Notes: generated by a model not told the origin, from the sequence alone. DNA of 42,363 bases from Bacteroidota bacterium (GCA_027593035.1 JAQCJQ010000009.1:1-42363); one strand, 5' to 3'; positions 16,553-25,154 are shown, numbered from the stretch's first letter. Translations and numbers: made by a program.

Positions 16553-17236
16553 ATGATGAGCAAATCGGAATCGTCACAAGTCCCCTTGGAGTTCATCCGC
16601 TTGAGCGAGGATGAAATGTTGGAGCGGGCCAATTCAGCTCTAGAGCGGATGCAAACTCGAAGGTCTGTGCGACACTTCGATCCTGCGCCTGTTCCATTGG
16701 AGGTGCTACGGCGTTGCATTGCTGCTGCTGGGACAGCACCTTCAGGCGCTCACAAGCAGCCCTGGACGTTCTGTTTGGTGACCAATCCAGAGGTAAAGCG
16801 ATGCATTCGCGTCGCTGCGGAGAAAGAAGAGTACGAGAATTACCATGGCCGGATGTCGGAGCGTTGGTTGGAGGACCTCAAAGCATTTGATACCAATCAC
16901 CTCAAGCCGCATTTGGAAGATGCGCCCGCGCTCATTGTCGTTTTTCGGCAGGCCTGGACACCTTCGGAAGGGGAAGCGGGGGGGAAGCGTCAAAATTATT
17001 ATGTGCAAGAGTCCGTGGGGATCGCTTGTGGCATGTTCATCAGTGCTTTGCACGAATCTGGACTGGTCTCATTGACGCACACCCCGTCACCGATGGATTT
17101 TTTGTCGGAAATTTTGCACCGTCCCTCCAATGAACGGGCTTATCTTTTGATTCCAGTAGGCTATCCTGTTTCAGATTGTAGCATTCCGGACATCAATAGG
17201 AAGCCTCTGGAAGAAATAATGGTGGAATTTCACTGA
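16553..17236 (+). CDS. Nitroreductase-fold flavoprotein, iodotyrosine-deiodinase-like
   Basis: This 227-residue FMN protein matches the iodotyrosine deiodinase (IYD) branch of the nitroreductase superfamily rather than ordinary nitroreductases. RRS at 36-38 is the FMN-phosphate loop, AGTAPSGAHKQPWTF (59-73) is the IYD signature, and LIPVGYP sits near the end. By my alignment to human IYD, the three lid residues that grip the zwitterion of iodotyrosine (Glu157, Tyr161, Lys182) correspond to Glu93, Tyr97 and Lys118 with the same spacing. IYD reductively removes halide from halotyrosines; bacterial homologues exist, but their natural role is unclear. No signal peptide is seen. It follows mlaF by 25 nt. 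Its electron donor is not evident. Confidence 0.8.
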   Translation: MMSKSESSQVPLEFIRLSEDEMLERANSALERMQTRRSVRHFDPAPVPLEVLRRCIAAAGTAPSGAHKQPWTFCLVTNPEVKRCIRVAAEKEEYENYHGRMSERWLEDLKAFDTNHLKPHLEDAPALIVVFRQAWTPSEGEAGGKRQNYYVQESVGIACGMFISALHESGLVSLTHTPSPMDFLSEILHRPSNERAYLLIPVGYPVSDCSIPDINRKPLEEIMVEFH

Positions 17237-17307
17237 TTCATCGATGAATTTTCAACGATATCGAGAAAAGATACGTGAAACGTTAGATGGTTCAAATTGT
17301 AATTGGT

Positions 17308-17314
17308 TACTTTG
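17308..17314 (+). promoter_or_regulatory. -7-like element (TACTTTG) of acpP-fabF
   Basis: TACTTTG lies 22 nt before ATG 17337, in the 100-nt gap after the deiodinase-like gene. It is one base shorter than TAnnTTTG and is the same variant, at the same distance, as before recX. Confidence 0.45.
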
Positions 17315-17336
17315 CGCCCCGAAAAACAGCTAAGCT

Positions 17337-17573
17337 ATGTCTGATATTCAAGAAAAAGTAACGGCGATTATCGTCGATAAGTTGGGTGTTGATGCAGGAG
17401 AGGTCAACTTGGAAGCAAGTTTCACCAATGACCTTGGAGCCGACTCCTTGGACACGGTTGAACTCATTATGGAATTTGAGAAAGAGTTCAATATTGCCAT
17501 CCCAGATGACCAAGCTGAGAAGATCAGCACGGTTGGACAGGCGGTGGAATACATCTCTGCGACCGTTAAATAA
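17337..17573 (+). CDS. acpP: Acyl carrier protein
   Basis: This 78-residue acidic helical protein carries growing fatty-acyl chains on a 4'-phosphopantetheine arm attached to Ser37 in the motif [10 protein letters not shown]. Length, acidity and the [16 protein letters not shown] helix are standard. It is followed 12 nt later by fabF, the usual Bacteroidota order acpP-fabF-rnc, so these genes are probably one operon from the promoter near 17308. Confidence 0.97.
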   Translation: MSDIQEKVTAIIVDKLGVDAGEVNLEASFTNDLGADSLDTVELIMEFEKEFNIAIPDDQAEKISTVGQAVEYISATVK

Positions 17574-17585
17574 ACCGGGCTCTAC

Positions 17586-18845
17586 ATGGAGCTCAAAAGG
17601 GTAGTCGTTACAGGTCTAGGGGCGGTTACGCCTTTGGGAAATGATGTGCAATCGTTTTGGCAAGGTTTGGTCAATGGCAAGAGTGGTGCCGCTGATATTA
17701 CCAAGTTTGATGCCACCAACTTCAAGACGCGGTTTGCCTGCGAAGTGAAGGGGTTTGACGTTTCTCAATTTCTCGATCGCAAAGAAGCTCGAAAAATGGA
17801 CTTGTTCGCTCAGTATGCCATTGCATGCTCGGACGAGGCATTGGCCGATGCAGGACTTGCAGGAGAGAATCCACCTCTCGATCAAGACCGAGTAGGAGTC
17901 ATCTGGGGTTCTGGAATTGGAGGTTTTCAAACCTTCATGAATGAAGCGTTGAACTTTCATGCGAATGACGGCATTCCACGCTTCAGTCCGTTCTTCATCC
18001 CCATGATGATCTCGGACATTGCCGCTGGTCACATCAGCATTCGGCATGGATTCCGAGGCCCGAATTTCTGCACGGTATCTGCTTGTGCGAGTGGTACGAA
18101 CGCTATGATTGATGCGTTCAATTACATCCGGTTGGGGAAGGCTGAAATCATGGTGACAGGCGGCTCAGAAGCGGCGGTTACTGAAGGCGGCATTGGTGGG
18201 TTCAACGCCTTGAAGGCGCTTTCCACGCGCAATGACGATCCTGCCAAAGCCTCCCGACCTTTTGATGCCACGCGAGACGGGTTTGTACTTGGAGAGGGTG
18301 GCGGAGCCATCATCTTGGAGGAGTATGAGCATGCCATCGCGCGCGGGGCTCAGATTTATTGCGAAATGGTCGGTGGTGGAATGAGCGCGGATGCGCACCA
18401 CATTACGGCCCCACATCCACAGGGTTTGGGCGCATTGAATGTGATGAAGGCCGCGTTGGATGATGCTGAAATGTCACCATCCGATGTGGACTATGTGAAT
18501 GTTCACGGCACATCAACGCCTTTGGGAGATATCGCTGAAACTTTGGCAATTCAAGGAGTTTTTGGAGACCACGCGTATGATTTGAACATCAGTTCAACAA
18601 AATCGATGACGGGTCACCTCTTGGGTGCTGCGGGTGCGATCGAAGGAATCGCGTGCATTTTGGCCATCAAATACGGCATCATTCCTCCCACCATCAACTT
18701 TGAGTTCCCTGATGAAGGGCTGGACCAAAAACTCGACTTCACATTGAATGAAGCGAAGCATCGAAAGGTGCGTGCCGCGCTGTCCAATACCTTTGGTTTC
18801 GGAGGCCACAATGCCTCTGTTTTATTCAAAGCGTATCAAGCTTAA
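17586..18845 (+). CDS. fabF: Beta-ketoacyl-ACP synthase II
   Basis: This 419-residue condensing enzyme elongates acyl-ACP with malonyl-ACP. The Cys-His-His triad is present: Cys167 in VSACASGTN, His307 in VHGTSTPLGD and His344 in MTGHLLGAAG, with the conserved lysine in SSTKSMTGH. The C-terminal NTFGFGGHNAS block is typical. Adjacent acpP supports FabF over FabB. rnc begins three bases after its stop. Confidence 0.96.
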   Translation: MELKRVVVTGLGAVTPLGNDVQSFWQGLVNGKSGAADITKFDATNFKTRFACEVKGFDVSQFLDRKEARKMDLFAQYAIACSDEALADAGLAGENPPLDQDRVGVIWGSGIGGFQTFMNEALNFHANDGIPRFSPFFIPMMISDIAAGHISIRHGFRGPNFCTVSACASGTNAMIDAFNYIRLGKAEIMVTGGSEAAVTEGGIGGFNALKALSTRNDDPAKASRPFDATRDGFVLGEGGGAIILEEYEHAIARGAQIYCEMVGGGMSADAHHITAPHPQGLGALNVMKAALDDAEMSPSDVDYVNVHGTSTPLGDIAETLAIQGVFGDHAYDLNISSTKSMTGHLLGAAGAIEGIACILAIKYGIIPPTINFEFPDEGLDQKLDFTLNEAKHRKVRAALSNTFGFGGHNASVLFKAYQA

Positions 18846-18848
18846 TGG

Positions 18849-19718
18849 ATGATCGATAGGCCGTCCAATGCTTTGAGTCGATTGATTTTTCGAAAGAAAT
18901 CACCTCAAACCATTCGGCAATTGGTTCGCTTAGAATTTGGCGTGCGTATCCGTAAAAGAGAATATTACGATGAGGCGTTGACACATTCTTCGATGCTGGA
19001 TGGTGACACAACGGGTTTGCGAAGCAATGAACGCTTGGAATTCCTTGGAGACACGGCTCTTGACCTCGTTGTCGCGAGTTTTTTGTATCAATCATTTCCC
19101 GACGAGCAAGAAGGCGGATTGACACAGCGCAAGTCCAAGATGGTCAACAGGGAAACATTGAATTTGGTTGGAACCAACATGGAGCTAAGACGCTTCATTC
19201 GTACCAAAATGCGCAAAACGGATGTGCATTCCACTGTGGTGGGCAATGCGCTGGAAGCACTCATCGGTGCGATTTATTTGGATCACGGCTATCAAAAGAC
19301 CAGTCGAGCCGTTATGCGCATGCTCAAGCGGCATGGTGCCGATGACAAAGTCCATGAAACGGTGGATTTCAAATCAAAATTGCATCATTGGGCGCAGAGA
19401 GAGAAGGCCTCTCTTTCATTTGAAGTTGTACGTGAATACCACGTCAAAGGCAAAACACGGTATGACGTGGAGGCCCTGATTGAAGGGGTTAAACGGGGCT
19501 CAGGCACCGGGAGTTCGAAGAAATCAGCGGAACAGCGGTCCGCTCGTGGTGCGTGGCGCACGGTCTTCGAGTCATCGAAATCACCGAGTCAAGGAGAGGA
19601 ACTCGATCCGTCGGAGCGCCCGGACGTGCCAGAAACGAAAAGCGCCCGCAAATCTGGACGCTCGAACAATCGCCGTCGCCGTTCGCCAAATTCCAGTGAA
19701 TCTTCTCAAAAACAGTAG
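18849..19718 (+). CDS. rnc: Ribonuclease III
   Basis: This endonuclease cuts double-stranded RNA in rRNA processing and mRNA turnover. The RNase III signature NERLEFLGDTALDLVV holds the metal-binding acidic residues, and GNALEALIGAIYLD holds the second acidic cluster. A double-stranded-RNA-binding domain follows, with GSGTGSSKKSAEQRSA near its end. At 289 residues it is longer than the usual 225-250 because of a basic, Ser/Arg-rich, probably disordered tail of about 60 residues. It sits in the acpP-fabF-rnc order. Confidence 0.95.
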   Translation: MIDRPSNALSRLIFRKKSPQTIRQLVRLEFGVRIRKREYYDEALTHSSMLDGDTTGLRSNERLEFLGDTALDLVVASFLYQSFPDEQEGGLTQRKSKMVNRETLNLVGTNMELRRFIRTKMRKTDVHSTVVGNALEALIGAIYLDHGYQKTSRAVMRMLKRHGADDKVHETVDFKSKLHHWAQREKASLSFEVVREYHVKGKTRYDVEALIEGVKRGSGTGSSKKSAEQRSARGAWRTVFESSKSPSQGEELDPSERPDVPETKSARKSGRSNNRRRRSPNSSESSQKQ

Positions 19719-19748
19719 GGTTGATTGAGGGAAGTGCTGGCCTCGCGG

Positions 19749-19756
19749 TATATTCG
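19749..19756 (+). promoter_or_regulatory. -7 element (TATATTCG) before the rnc-pyk interval gene
   Basis: Matches the TAnnTTCG form seen elsewhere in the window and ends 5 nt before ATG 19762, implying a leaderless transcript if used. Confidence 0.45.
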
Positions 19757-19761
19757 CGGCA

Positions 19762-20232
19762 ATGCAATGGCTAGAATCAGATTTTGCGGATGCATGCGAT
19801 TTTGAGTTGATCGGCATTGGAAGCCATCTACCTCCACATCGATTGGCGTGGGAGTTGAATGGTTTGCTGGGTTGGCAGTTGGAATTCTTTAAGGTTTTGA
19901 ATGTTCCTCAACGAAAGGAATCGACCGAACACGTGGTTTACCGCTTTGTGGACGAGTCCCATTCAACGGCTTTTTCTGTAGCATTGATTGATAACCGAAC
20001 TCCAGCGGGAGTGCTTGCGCGTTTTCAGGGAGCTGCTCAATTGGATTACTTGCTGCAGATTGGCGAAGGAGAATTGCGTGGAGAGGATTGCATGGCAAAG
20101 CTCAAAAGCTGTTCCGGAATTGTGTATGCACAGATGTTGGATCCGTTGCATTCAGGAGCGATGGAACACCTTGCGTTGCTGGACTTGGCTGAAACGAACA
20201 GCCTGCATTTGGAAGGAAAGGAAGTAAAATGA
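19762..20232 (+). CDS. IPExxxVDY-like family protein
   Basis: This 156-residue protein lies between rnc and pyk, the standard place of the Bacteroidota IPExxxVDY family, whose function is unknown. The N-terminal FELIGIGSHLPPHRLAWELN block fits the family (an acidic start, then L-I-G-I and H/Y-R-L-A-x-x-L-N). The name-giving motif is degenerate: FQGAAQLDY stands where IPExxxVDY is expected. No signal peptide or membrane segment is seen. Its stop overlaps the pyk start as ATGA, so the two are translationally coupled. Assignment rests on position and partial pattern. Confidence 0.65.
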   Translation: MQWLESDFADACDFELIGIGSHLPPHRLAWELNGLLGWQLEFFKVLNVPQRKESTEHVVYRFVDESHSTAFSVALIDNRTPAGVLARFQGAAQLDYLLQIGEGELRGEDCMAKLKSCSGIVYAQMLDPLHSGAMEHLALLDLAETNSLHLEGKEVK

Positions 20233-21647
20233 AACGAACGAAAATAGTAGCGACCATGGGTCCAGCCTCTTCATCAGAAGAGGTTTTGACGGAATTGATT
20301 CTGGCAGGAATGAACGTCGCGAGATTGAATTTTTCTCACGGGGCCTATGACGTGCATGGAGCGACGGTTCAAGCAATTCGTGCTGTTGATGAAAGGTTGG
20401 GGACACATACAGCCTTGCTGGCAGATTTGCAGGGTCCCAAACTTCGCGTGGGTGACATTGAAGGCGGCGCGATGGATTTGGTGGTCGGCGAGACGGTGAC
20501 CATTCGCATGGGTGATGGCAAGGGTTCGGGAAATGAGGTGTTCACGAACTACATGGAATTTGCTCGAGATGTGCAGGCAGGCGAGCCCGTCTTGCTCGAT
20601 GATGGAAAACTCCGAATGCATGTTCTGGAAACCAACGGCAAGGATGCGGTGAGGTGTGAAGTCATTCATGGGGGTGTTTTGAAGCCAAGAAAAGGAATCA
20701 ACCTGCCCTCCACGGTCATTTCCCTCCCCTGTATCACCCCGAAGGATGCGCTGGATTTGCAATTTGCATTGGAGCAAGATGTCGATTGGATCGGTTTGTC
20801 TTTTGTTCGCAAAGCCTCGGACATTCACGAATTGCGGGATTTGATTGTGAAGTCTGGAAAGCACGCGCGCATTGTTGCTAAAATTGAGAAGCCAGAGGCT
20901 CTTGAGGACTTGGATGCTATTCTGGAAGCGACGGATGCGGTAATGGTTGCTCGTGGTGATCTCGGAGTGGAGATACCAATGCAAGACGTGCCCATGGTGC
21001 AAAAGGATATCATTCGGCGTTGCATGGCCATTGGAAGGCCCGTCATTGTAGCCACTCAGATGATGGAGTCCATGATTGAAAATGCAGTTCCAACAAGGGC
21101 GGAAGTCAACGATGTGGCCAACGCTGTTTTGGATGGTGCTGATGCCGTGATGTTGAGCGCTGAGACGTCCGTTGGGAACTATCCTGTACAAGCTGTTTCA
21201 GCCATGACGTTGATCCTCGAATCCATTGAGGTTCACGATAGCATGTACTACTACGAAAGGCCACCGCTCAGTCAATCGGATGCCCGGTTTGTGAGTGATA
21301 GCATGTGCTACAATGCTTGTCGTTTGGCAAAACGAGTGGATGCTAAAGCCATTGTAGCTATGACTTTTAGCGGGTATACGGCGGTGCAAGTTTCAAGCCA
21401 GCGCCCGAAAGCACGCATCTACATGTTCACGGCGAACAAGAAGATTTTGGGCCAAATGGCATTGGTTTGGGGAGTGACAGCCTATCCCTATCAGAAGATG
21501 GTGAGTACAGACCATACCATTGCCGACATCAAGTTTGAATTGACCAAGCTTGGACAAGTTCACACCGGGGACATGGTGGTCCATTTGGCGAGCATGCCGA
21601 TTGCCGAAGCAGGCATGACGAACATGGTGAAATTGAGTCAAGTATAA
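20229..21647 (+). CDS. pyk: Pyruvate kinase
   Basis: This 472-residue enzyme transfers phosphate from phosphoenolpyruvate to ADP, the last step of glycolysis. The N-terminal KRTKIVATMGPASS, the active-site block with IVAKIEKPEALEDLD, and the metal-site MVARGDLGVEI are all present, as are the B domain and the C-terminal allosteric domain. It overlaps the upstream gene by four bases (ATGA). Length is standard, and it appears intact. Confidence 0.97.
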   Translation: MKRTKIVATMGPASSSEEVLTELILAGMNVARLNFSHGAYDVHGATVQAIRAVDERLGTHTALLADLQGPKLRVGDIEGGAMDLVVGETVTIRMGDGKGSGNEVFTNYMEFARDVQAGEPVLLDDGKLRMHVLETNGKDAVRCEVIHGGVLKPRKGINLPSTVISLPCITPKDALDLQFALEQDVDWIGLSFVRKASDIHELRDLIVKSGKHARIVAKIEKPEALEDLDAILEATDAVMVARGDLGVEIPMQDVPMVQKDIIRRCMAIGRPVIVATQMMESMIENAVPTRAEVNDVANAVLDGADAVMLSAETSVGNYPVQAVSAMTLILESIEVHDSMYYYERPPLSQSDARFVSDSMCYNACRLAKRVDAKAIVAMTFSGYTAVQVSSQRPKARIYMFTANKKILGQMALVWGVTAYPYQKMVSTDHTIADIKFELTKLGQVHTGDMVVHLASMPIAEAGMTNMVKLSQV

Positions 21648-21665
21648 GCGACGGCCTTCATTCGT

Positions 21666-21692
21666 TTGGCAGCTTTTGACGTGTTATCTTCG
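21666..21692 (+). promoter_or_regulatory. Promoter of ileS (TTG-N16-TATCTTCG)
   Basis: TTG at 21666-21668 and TATCTTCG at 21685-21692 are spaced by 16 nt, close to the Flavobacterium consensus TTG-N17-TAnnTTTG. It is the best-spaced promoter in the window. A hairpin begins 4 nt downstream. Confidence 0.65.
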
Positions 21693-21695
21693 CGG

Positions 21696-21711
21696 CACCT
21701 GAAGGCAGGTG
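21696..21711 (+). promoter_or_regulatory. 5'-end hairpin of the ileS leader
   Basis: CACCTG (21696-21701) and CAGGTG (21706-21711) pair perfectly around an AAGG loop. Given the -7 element at 21685-21692, this hairpin would sit at or next to the 5' end of the mRNA. It could stabilise the transcript or act in regulation. It is too small to be a T-box, and no tRNA-specifier structure is evident. Confidence 0.4.
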
Positions 21712-21730
21712 TTATTGAATAGTGCATCCC

Positions 21731-23437
21731 ATGTCGAAGTCTCTCCATCCGAATTCTTTCCCCGAACGTGGCAGTTTGAACTTGCCTGCAATTGCTCACG
21801 ACATTTTGGGCCAGTGGGAGCGTGAAAACACCTTTCAGAAAAGCATCGATTCTCGACCCGAAGATCGACCCTATGTTTTCTTTGAAGGCCCCCCTTCGGC
21901 CAACGGAAAACCGGGTATTCACCATGTCATGGCACGCGCCATCAAGGACATATTTTGCCGCTTTCACACGCTCAAAGGGTACCGCGTTGAGCGCAAAGCG
22001 GGATGGGACACGCACGGGCTTCCGGTGGAGCTGGGAGTTGAGAAGGAGCTGGGCATCACCAAAGAAGACATCGGAGTCAAACTTTCCGTCGAAGAATACA
22101 ACGAAGCCTGCCGCGAAGCGGTGATGCGGTACACCGATATATGGAACGATCTGACGCTGAAAATGGGGTACTGGGTGGACATGGAATCGCCCTATGTGAC
22201 CTATGAAAACAAATACATTGAGAGTGTTTGGTGGCTGATCAAGCAACTCAATGACAAAGGCCTGCTGTATAAAGGTTATACCGTACAACCGTATAGCCCT
22301 GCAGCAGGAACGGGTCTGAGTACCCACGAATTGAATCAACCGGGCGCGTACCGCGATGTCAAAGACACGACGGTGGTCGCTCAGTTCAGAGCGTTGCCTG
22401 AATCGGCGGATCGTATACGACAACGCATCGCTCCCGAGAAGGCAAACGATTGCGCGAACCTACCTGTTGACTTTTTGGCGTGGACGACCACGCCCTGGAC
22501 GCTGCCTTCCAATACGGCCTTGACCGTAGGATCGAACATCCAGTACGTTCTGGTTTCAACGACCAACCGCTATACCGAAACCAAAGGGTTGGTGATCTTG
22601 GCGGAGGCGTTGTTAGCCAAACAATTTGGAGGGAAAAACGCGCCAGAACACGAGGTTTTGGCCCGGTTTGAAGGCCAAGAACTGTGCGGCGCTCGCTACG
22701 AACCGCTATTTGATTGGGCAGAACCCATGGACGGCATAGCGGGGGCTTACCAGATCATTCCTGGAGACTTCGTGACCACAGAAGACGGCACGGGGATTGT
22801 TCATACGGCACCGACATTTGGTGCTGATGACGCCCGCGTGGCCAAAGCTGCCGGCGTACCTCCAATGCTCGTCGATGACGGCACAGGACACGGTGTGCCG
22901 CTGGTGGATATGCAAGGCCGCTTTCGCGAGGGCATTGGGCCGTTAGCAGGACGGTATGTCAAACAGGAATTTTACCCGGATGGAACGGCGCCTGAACGGT
23001 CTGTGGATGTGGAAATTGCCATTCTTCTGAAAGAGCGGGGCCAGGCATTTTTCGTCGAGAAGTACGAGCACAATTATCCGCATTGCTGGAGAACGGACAA
23101 GCCAATTTTGTACTACCCGATGGACAGTTGGTTTATCCGGTCCACGGCTGCCAAAGAGCGGATGCAAGAGTTGAATGACACGATCCGGTGGAAGCCGGCA
23201 AGCACGGGTTCTGGTCGCTTCGGCAAGTGGTTGGAGAACTTGAATGATTGGAACCTCAGTCGATCACGATTCTGGGGAATTCCCATTCCAATTTGGAGCA
23301 CAGAGGATGGGTTGGAGCAGGTGTGCATCGGCTCGATTGAAGAACTCAAAGCGCGTTGTGACGAAAGTGTTTCCGCGGGCTTGATGGAGGTCAATCCCTT
23401 GGCTGAGTTTGTAGCGGGGGACTTCTCCAAGCTTTAA
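21731..23437 (+). CDS. ileS: Isoleucine--tRNA ligase, N-terminal part (interrupted by in-frame UAA)
   Basis: This 568-residue N-terminal part of IleRS has the HIGH-type motif (GIHH at 62-65), the editing domain with WTTTPWTLPSN, and the catalytic block LSRSRFWGIPIPIW. It ends at TAA 23435-23437 after GDFSKL. The rest of the protein continues in the same frame from about 23450. Eight codons, including the stop, separate GDFS from LHKH, the same number as I recall in flavobacterial IleRS, so nothing appears lost. The local residues do not match the family, however; two compensating one-base indels would give KLKSNAFY, which fits better. Sequencing error, a real nonsense mutation, readthrough or a split enzyme are all possible. 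ATG 21731 is preferred to GTG 21722. Confidence 0.85.
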   Translation: MSKSLHPNSFPERGSLNLPAIAHDILGQWERENTFQKSIDSRPEDRPYVFFEGPPSANGKPGIHHVMARAIKDIFCRFHTLKGYRVERKAGWDTHGLPVELGVEKELGITKEDIGVKLSVEEYNEACREAVMRYTDIWNDLTLKMGYWVDMESPYVTYENKYIESVWWLIKQLNDKGLLYKGYTVQPYSPAAGTGLSTHELNQPGAYRDVKDTTVVAQFRALPESADRIRQRIAPEKANDCANLPVDFLAWTTTPWTLPSNTALTVGSNIQYVLVSTTNRYTETKGLVILAEALLAKQFGGKNAPEHEVLARFEGQELCGARYEPLFDWAEPMDGIAGAYQIIPGDFVTTEDGTGIVHTAPTFGADDARVAKAAGVPPMLVDDGTGHGVPLVDMQGRFREGIGPLAGRYVKQEFYPDGTAPERSVDVEIAILLKERGQAFFVEKYEHNYPHCWRTDKPILYYPMDSWFIRSTAAKERMQELNDTIRWKPASTGSGRFGKWLENLNDWNLSRSRFWGIPIPIWSTEDGLEQVCIGSIEELKARCDESVSAGLMEVNPLAEFVAGDFSKL

Positions 23438-23452
23438 AAGCAATGCCTTTTA

Positions 23453-25147
23453 TTGCACAAGCACGCTGTCGATATGGTTGTTCTCAAGAGTTCGGATGGA
23501 CGGCCAATGCGCCGGGAATCGGATTTGATTGACGTGTGGTTTGACAGCGGATCCATGCCCTATGCACAGTGGCATTATCCTTTTGAAAACAAAGAAAAAA
23601 TTGACCAAGGAACCGCGTTTCCAGCGGACTTCATTGCCGAAGGGGTTGACCAGACCCGTGGGTGGTTTTTCACACTGCACGCCATCGCCACCATGGTCTT
23701 TGATTCGGTCGCCTACAAAAGTGTGATTAGCAATGGATTGGTGTTGGACAAAAACGGCCTAAAAATGTCCAAGCGTCTGGGCAACGGAGTCGATCCATTT
23801 GCGACACTCGAGCAATACGGGCCGGATGCGACGCGTTGGTATATGATTTCGAATGCGCAGCCTTGGGACAATTTGAAATTCGATGAAAACGGCATTGGTG
23901 AAGTGCAGAGGAAATTCTTCGGGACCTTGCACAACACCTACAATTTCTTGGTGCTGTACGCTAACATCGATGGTTACAATGGATCCGAGGATGCCATTGT
24001 GTATGAACAACGTCCGGAAATTGACCGCTGGGTGCTTTCCCGACTGCATTCAATGATTGCCGAGGTGGATCAGGCCTACCAGGACCTTGAGCCCACCAAA
24101 GCGGCCCGGGCGATTCAATCATTTACCATTGACGAATTGTCCAATTGGCATGTGCGCTTGTCGCGTCGCCGGTTCTGGAAGGGTGAGTTGACAGAGGATA
24201 AGATGAGTGCTTATCAGACGCTGGTGGAGTGCTTGCAAACCGTCGCCATTTTGGGGTCTCCAATTGCACCGTTCTATCTAGATCGTCTGTTCCGTGATTT
24301 GCAAGAAGGACTTGGACAGGCGAGCGACATGGAATCCGTCCACCTTGCAACATTCCCAGCGGTTAAAACGGCTTGGATTGATTTGGAATTGGAGGCGCGC
24401 ATGGCGCTTGCGCAGCAACTTTCATCCCAGGTGCTATCGCTTCGAAAGCGCGAGAAACTGCGAGTTCGACAACCGCTACGTAGGATATTGGTCCCCGTTC
24501 TAAACGAAGATATGGAGCGCAGAATGCGGGCTGTTGAACCGCTCATTTTGAGTGAGGTGAATGTCAAAGAATTGCAAATTCTTCGGGATGGAGCGGAATC
24601 AGATGTCACCATTGTGAAACGCATCAAAGCAGACTTCAAGCAGTTAGGACCTCGTTTTGGCCAACGAATGAAAGCGTTGGCAGCAGCCGTAGGGACCATG
24701 GATGCAGAAGCAATCCAGCAGTTAGAATCCAACGGAAGCATTGATGTGCACCCTGCGGATGGCTTGGGGCCCGCAGAAGTGCTTTTGTCGGATGTGGAAA
24801 TTGCGACAGAGGACATTCCGGGATGGCTGGTTTCGAGTGCTGCTGGTGTGACCGTGGCATTGGACATTGTATTGGATGACGTCTTGCGCTCAGAAGGCAC
24901 TGCTCGGGAGTTGGTCAACCGCATTCAAACGATGCGCAAAGAGTCAGGCTTCGAGGTGACCGATCGCATTGAAGTGCAGTTGAAAGCGGAAAAGGCCATC
25001 CAACAGGCGATTGCATCGAATATGGATTATATTCGGGCCGAGACGTTGGCCGATGAGATCCACTGGAGTGAAGTGGACTCAAAGGAGGAGGTGATTTTAG
25101 ATGATGGTCAATCCATTTGGATGACCTTGAAAAAAGTGAACAGATAA
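23453..25147 (+). CDS. ileS: Isoleucine--tRNA ligase, C-terminal part (downstream of in-frame UAA)
   Basis: This 564-residue remainder of IleRS is in the same frame as the upstream part. It begins LHKHAVDMVVL and contains RESDLIDVWFDSGSMPYAQW, the KMSKS loop as KMSKR (about 104-108), the anticodon-binding domain, and a C-terminal region typical of Bacteroidota IleRS. All catalytic elements missing from the upstream part are here, so the gene is complete except for one stop. If translated separately it could start at TTG 23453 or ATG 23474; I see no clear ribosome-binding site for either. No second ileS is in the window, and the enzyme is essential, so some way of making active enzyme must exist in the living cell. 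Confidence 0.85.
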   Translation: MHKHAVDMVVLKSSDGRPMRRESDLIDVWFDSGSMPYAQWHYPFENKEKIDQGTAFPADFIAEGVDQTRGWFFTLHAIATMVFDSVAYKSVISNGLVLDKNGLKMSKRLGNGVDPFATLEQYGPDATRWYMISNAQPWDNLKFDENGIGEVQRKFFGTLHNTYNFLVLYANIDGYNGSEDAIVYEQRPEIDRWVLSRLHSMIAEVDQAYQDLEPTKAARAIQSFTIDELSNWHVRLSRRRFWKGELTEDKMSAYQTLVECLQTVAILGSPIAPFYLDRLFRDLQEGLGQASDMESVHLATFPAVKTAWIDLELEARMALAQQLSSQVLSLRKREKLRVRQPLRRILVPVLNEDMERRMRAVEPLILSEVNVKELQILRDGAESDVTIVKRIKADFKQLGPRFGQRMKALAAAVGTMDAEAIQQLESNGSIDVHPADGLGPAEVLLSDVEIATEDIPGWLVSSAAGVTVALDIVLDDVLRSEGTARELVNRIQTMRKESGFEVTDRIEVQLKAEKAIQQAIASNMDYIRAETLADEIHWSEVDSKEEVILDDGQSIWMTLKKVNR

Positions 25148-25154
25148 TACCGTC

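Noticed and set aside
21696-21711. T-box riboswitch controlling ileS
   Set aside because: The leader is only about 40 nt with one small hairpin; there is no specifier loop, T-box sequence or antiterminator.
23429-23456. Efficient natural double frameshift (+1 then -1) in ileS
   Set aside because: The first site resembles CUU-UGA-C, but there is no close upstream Shine-Dalgarno-like stimulator and no good -1 slippery heptamer to return to frame. It is kept only as a minor alternative.
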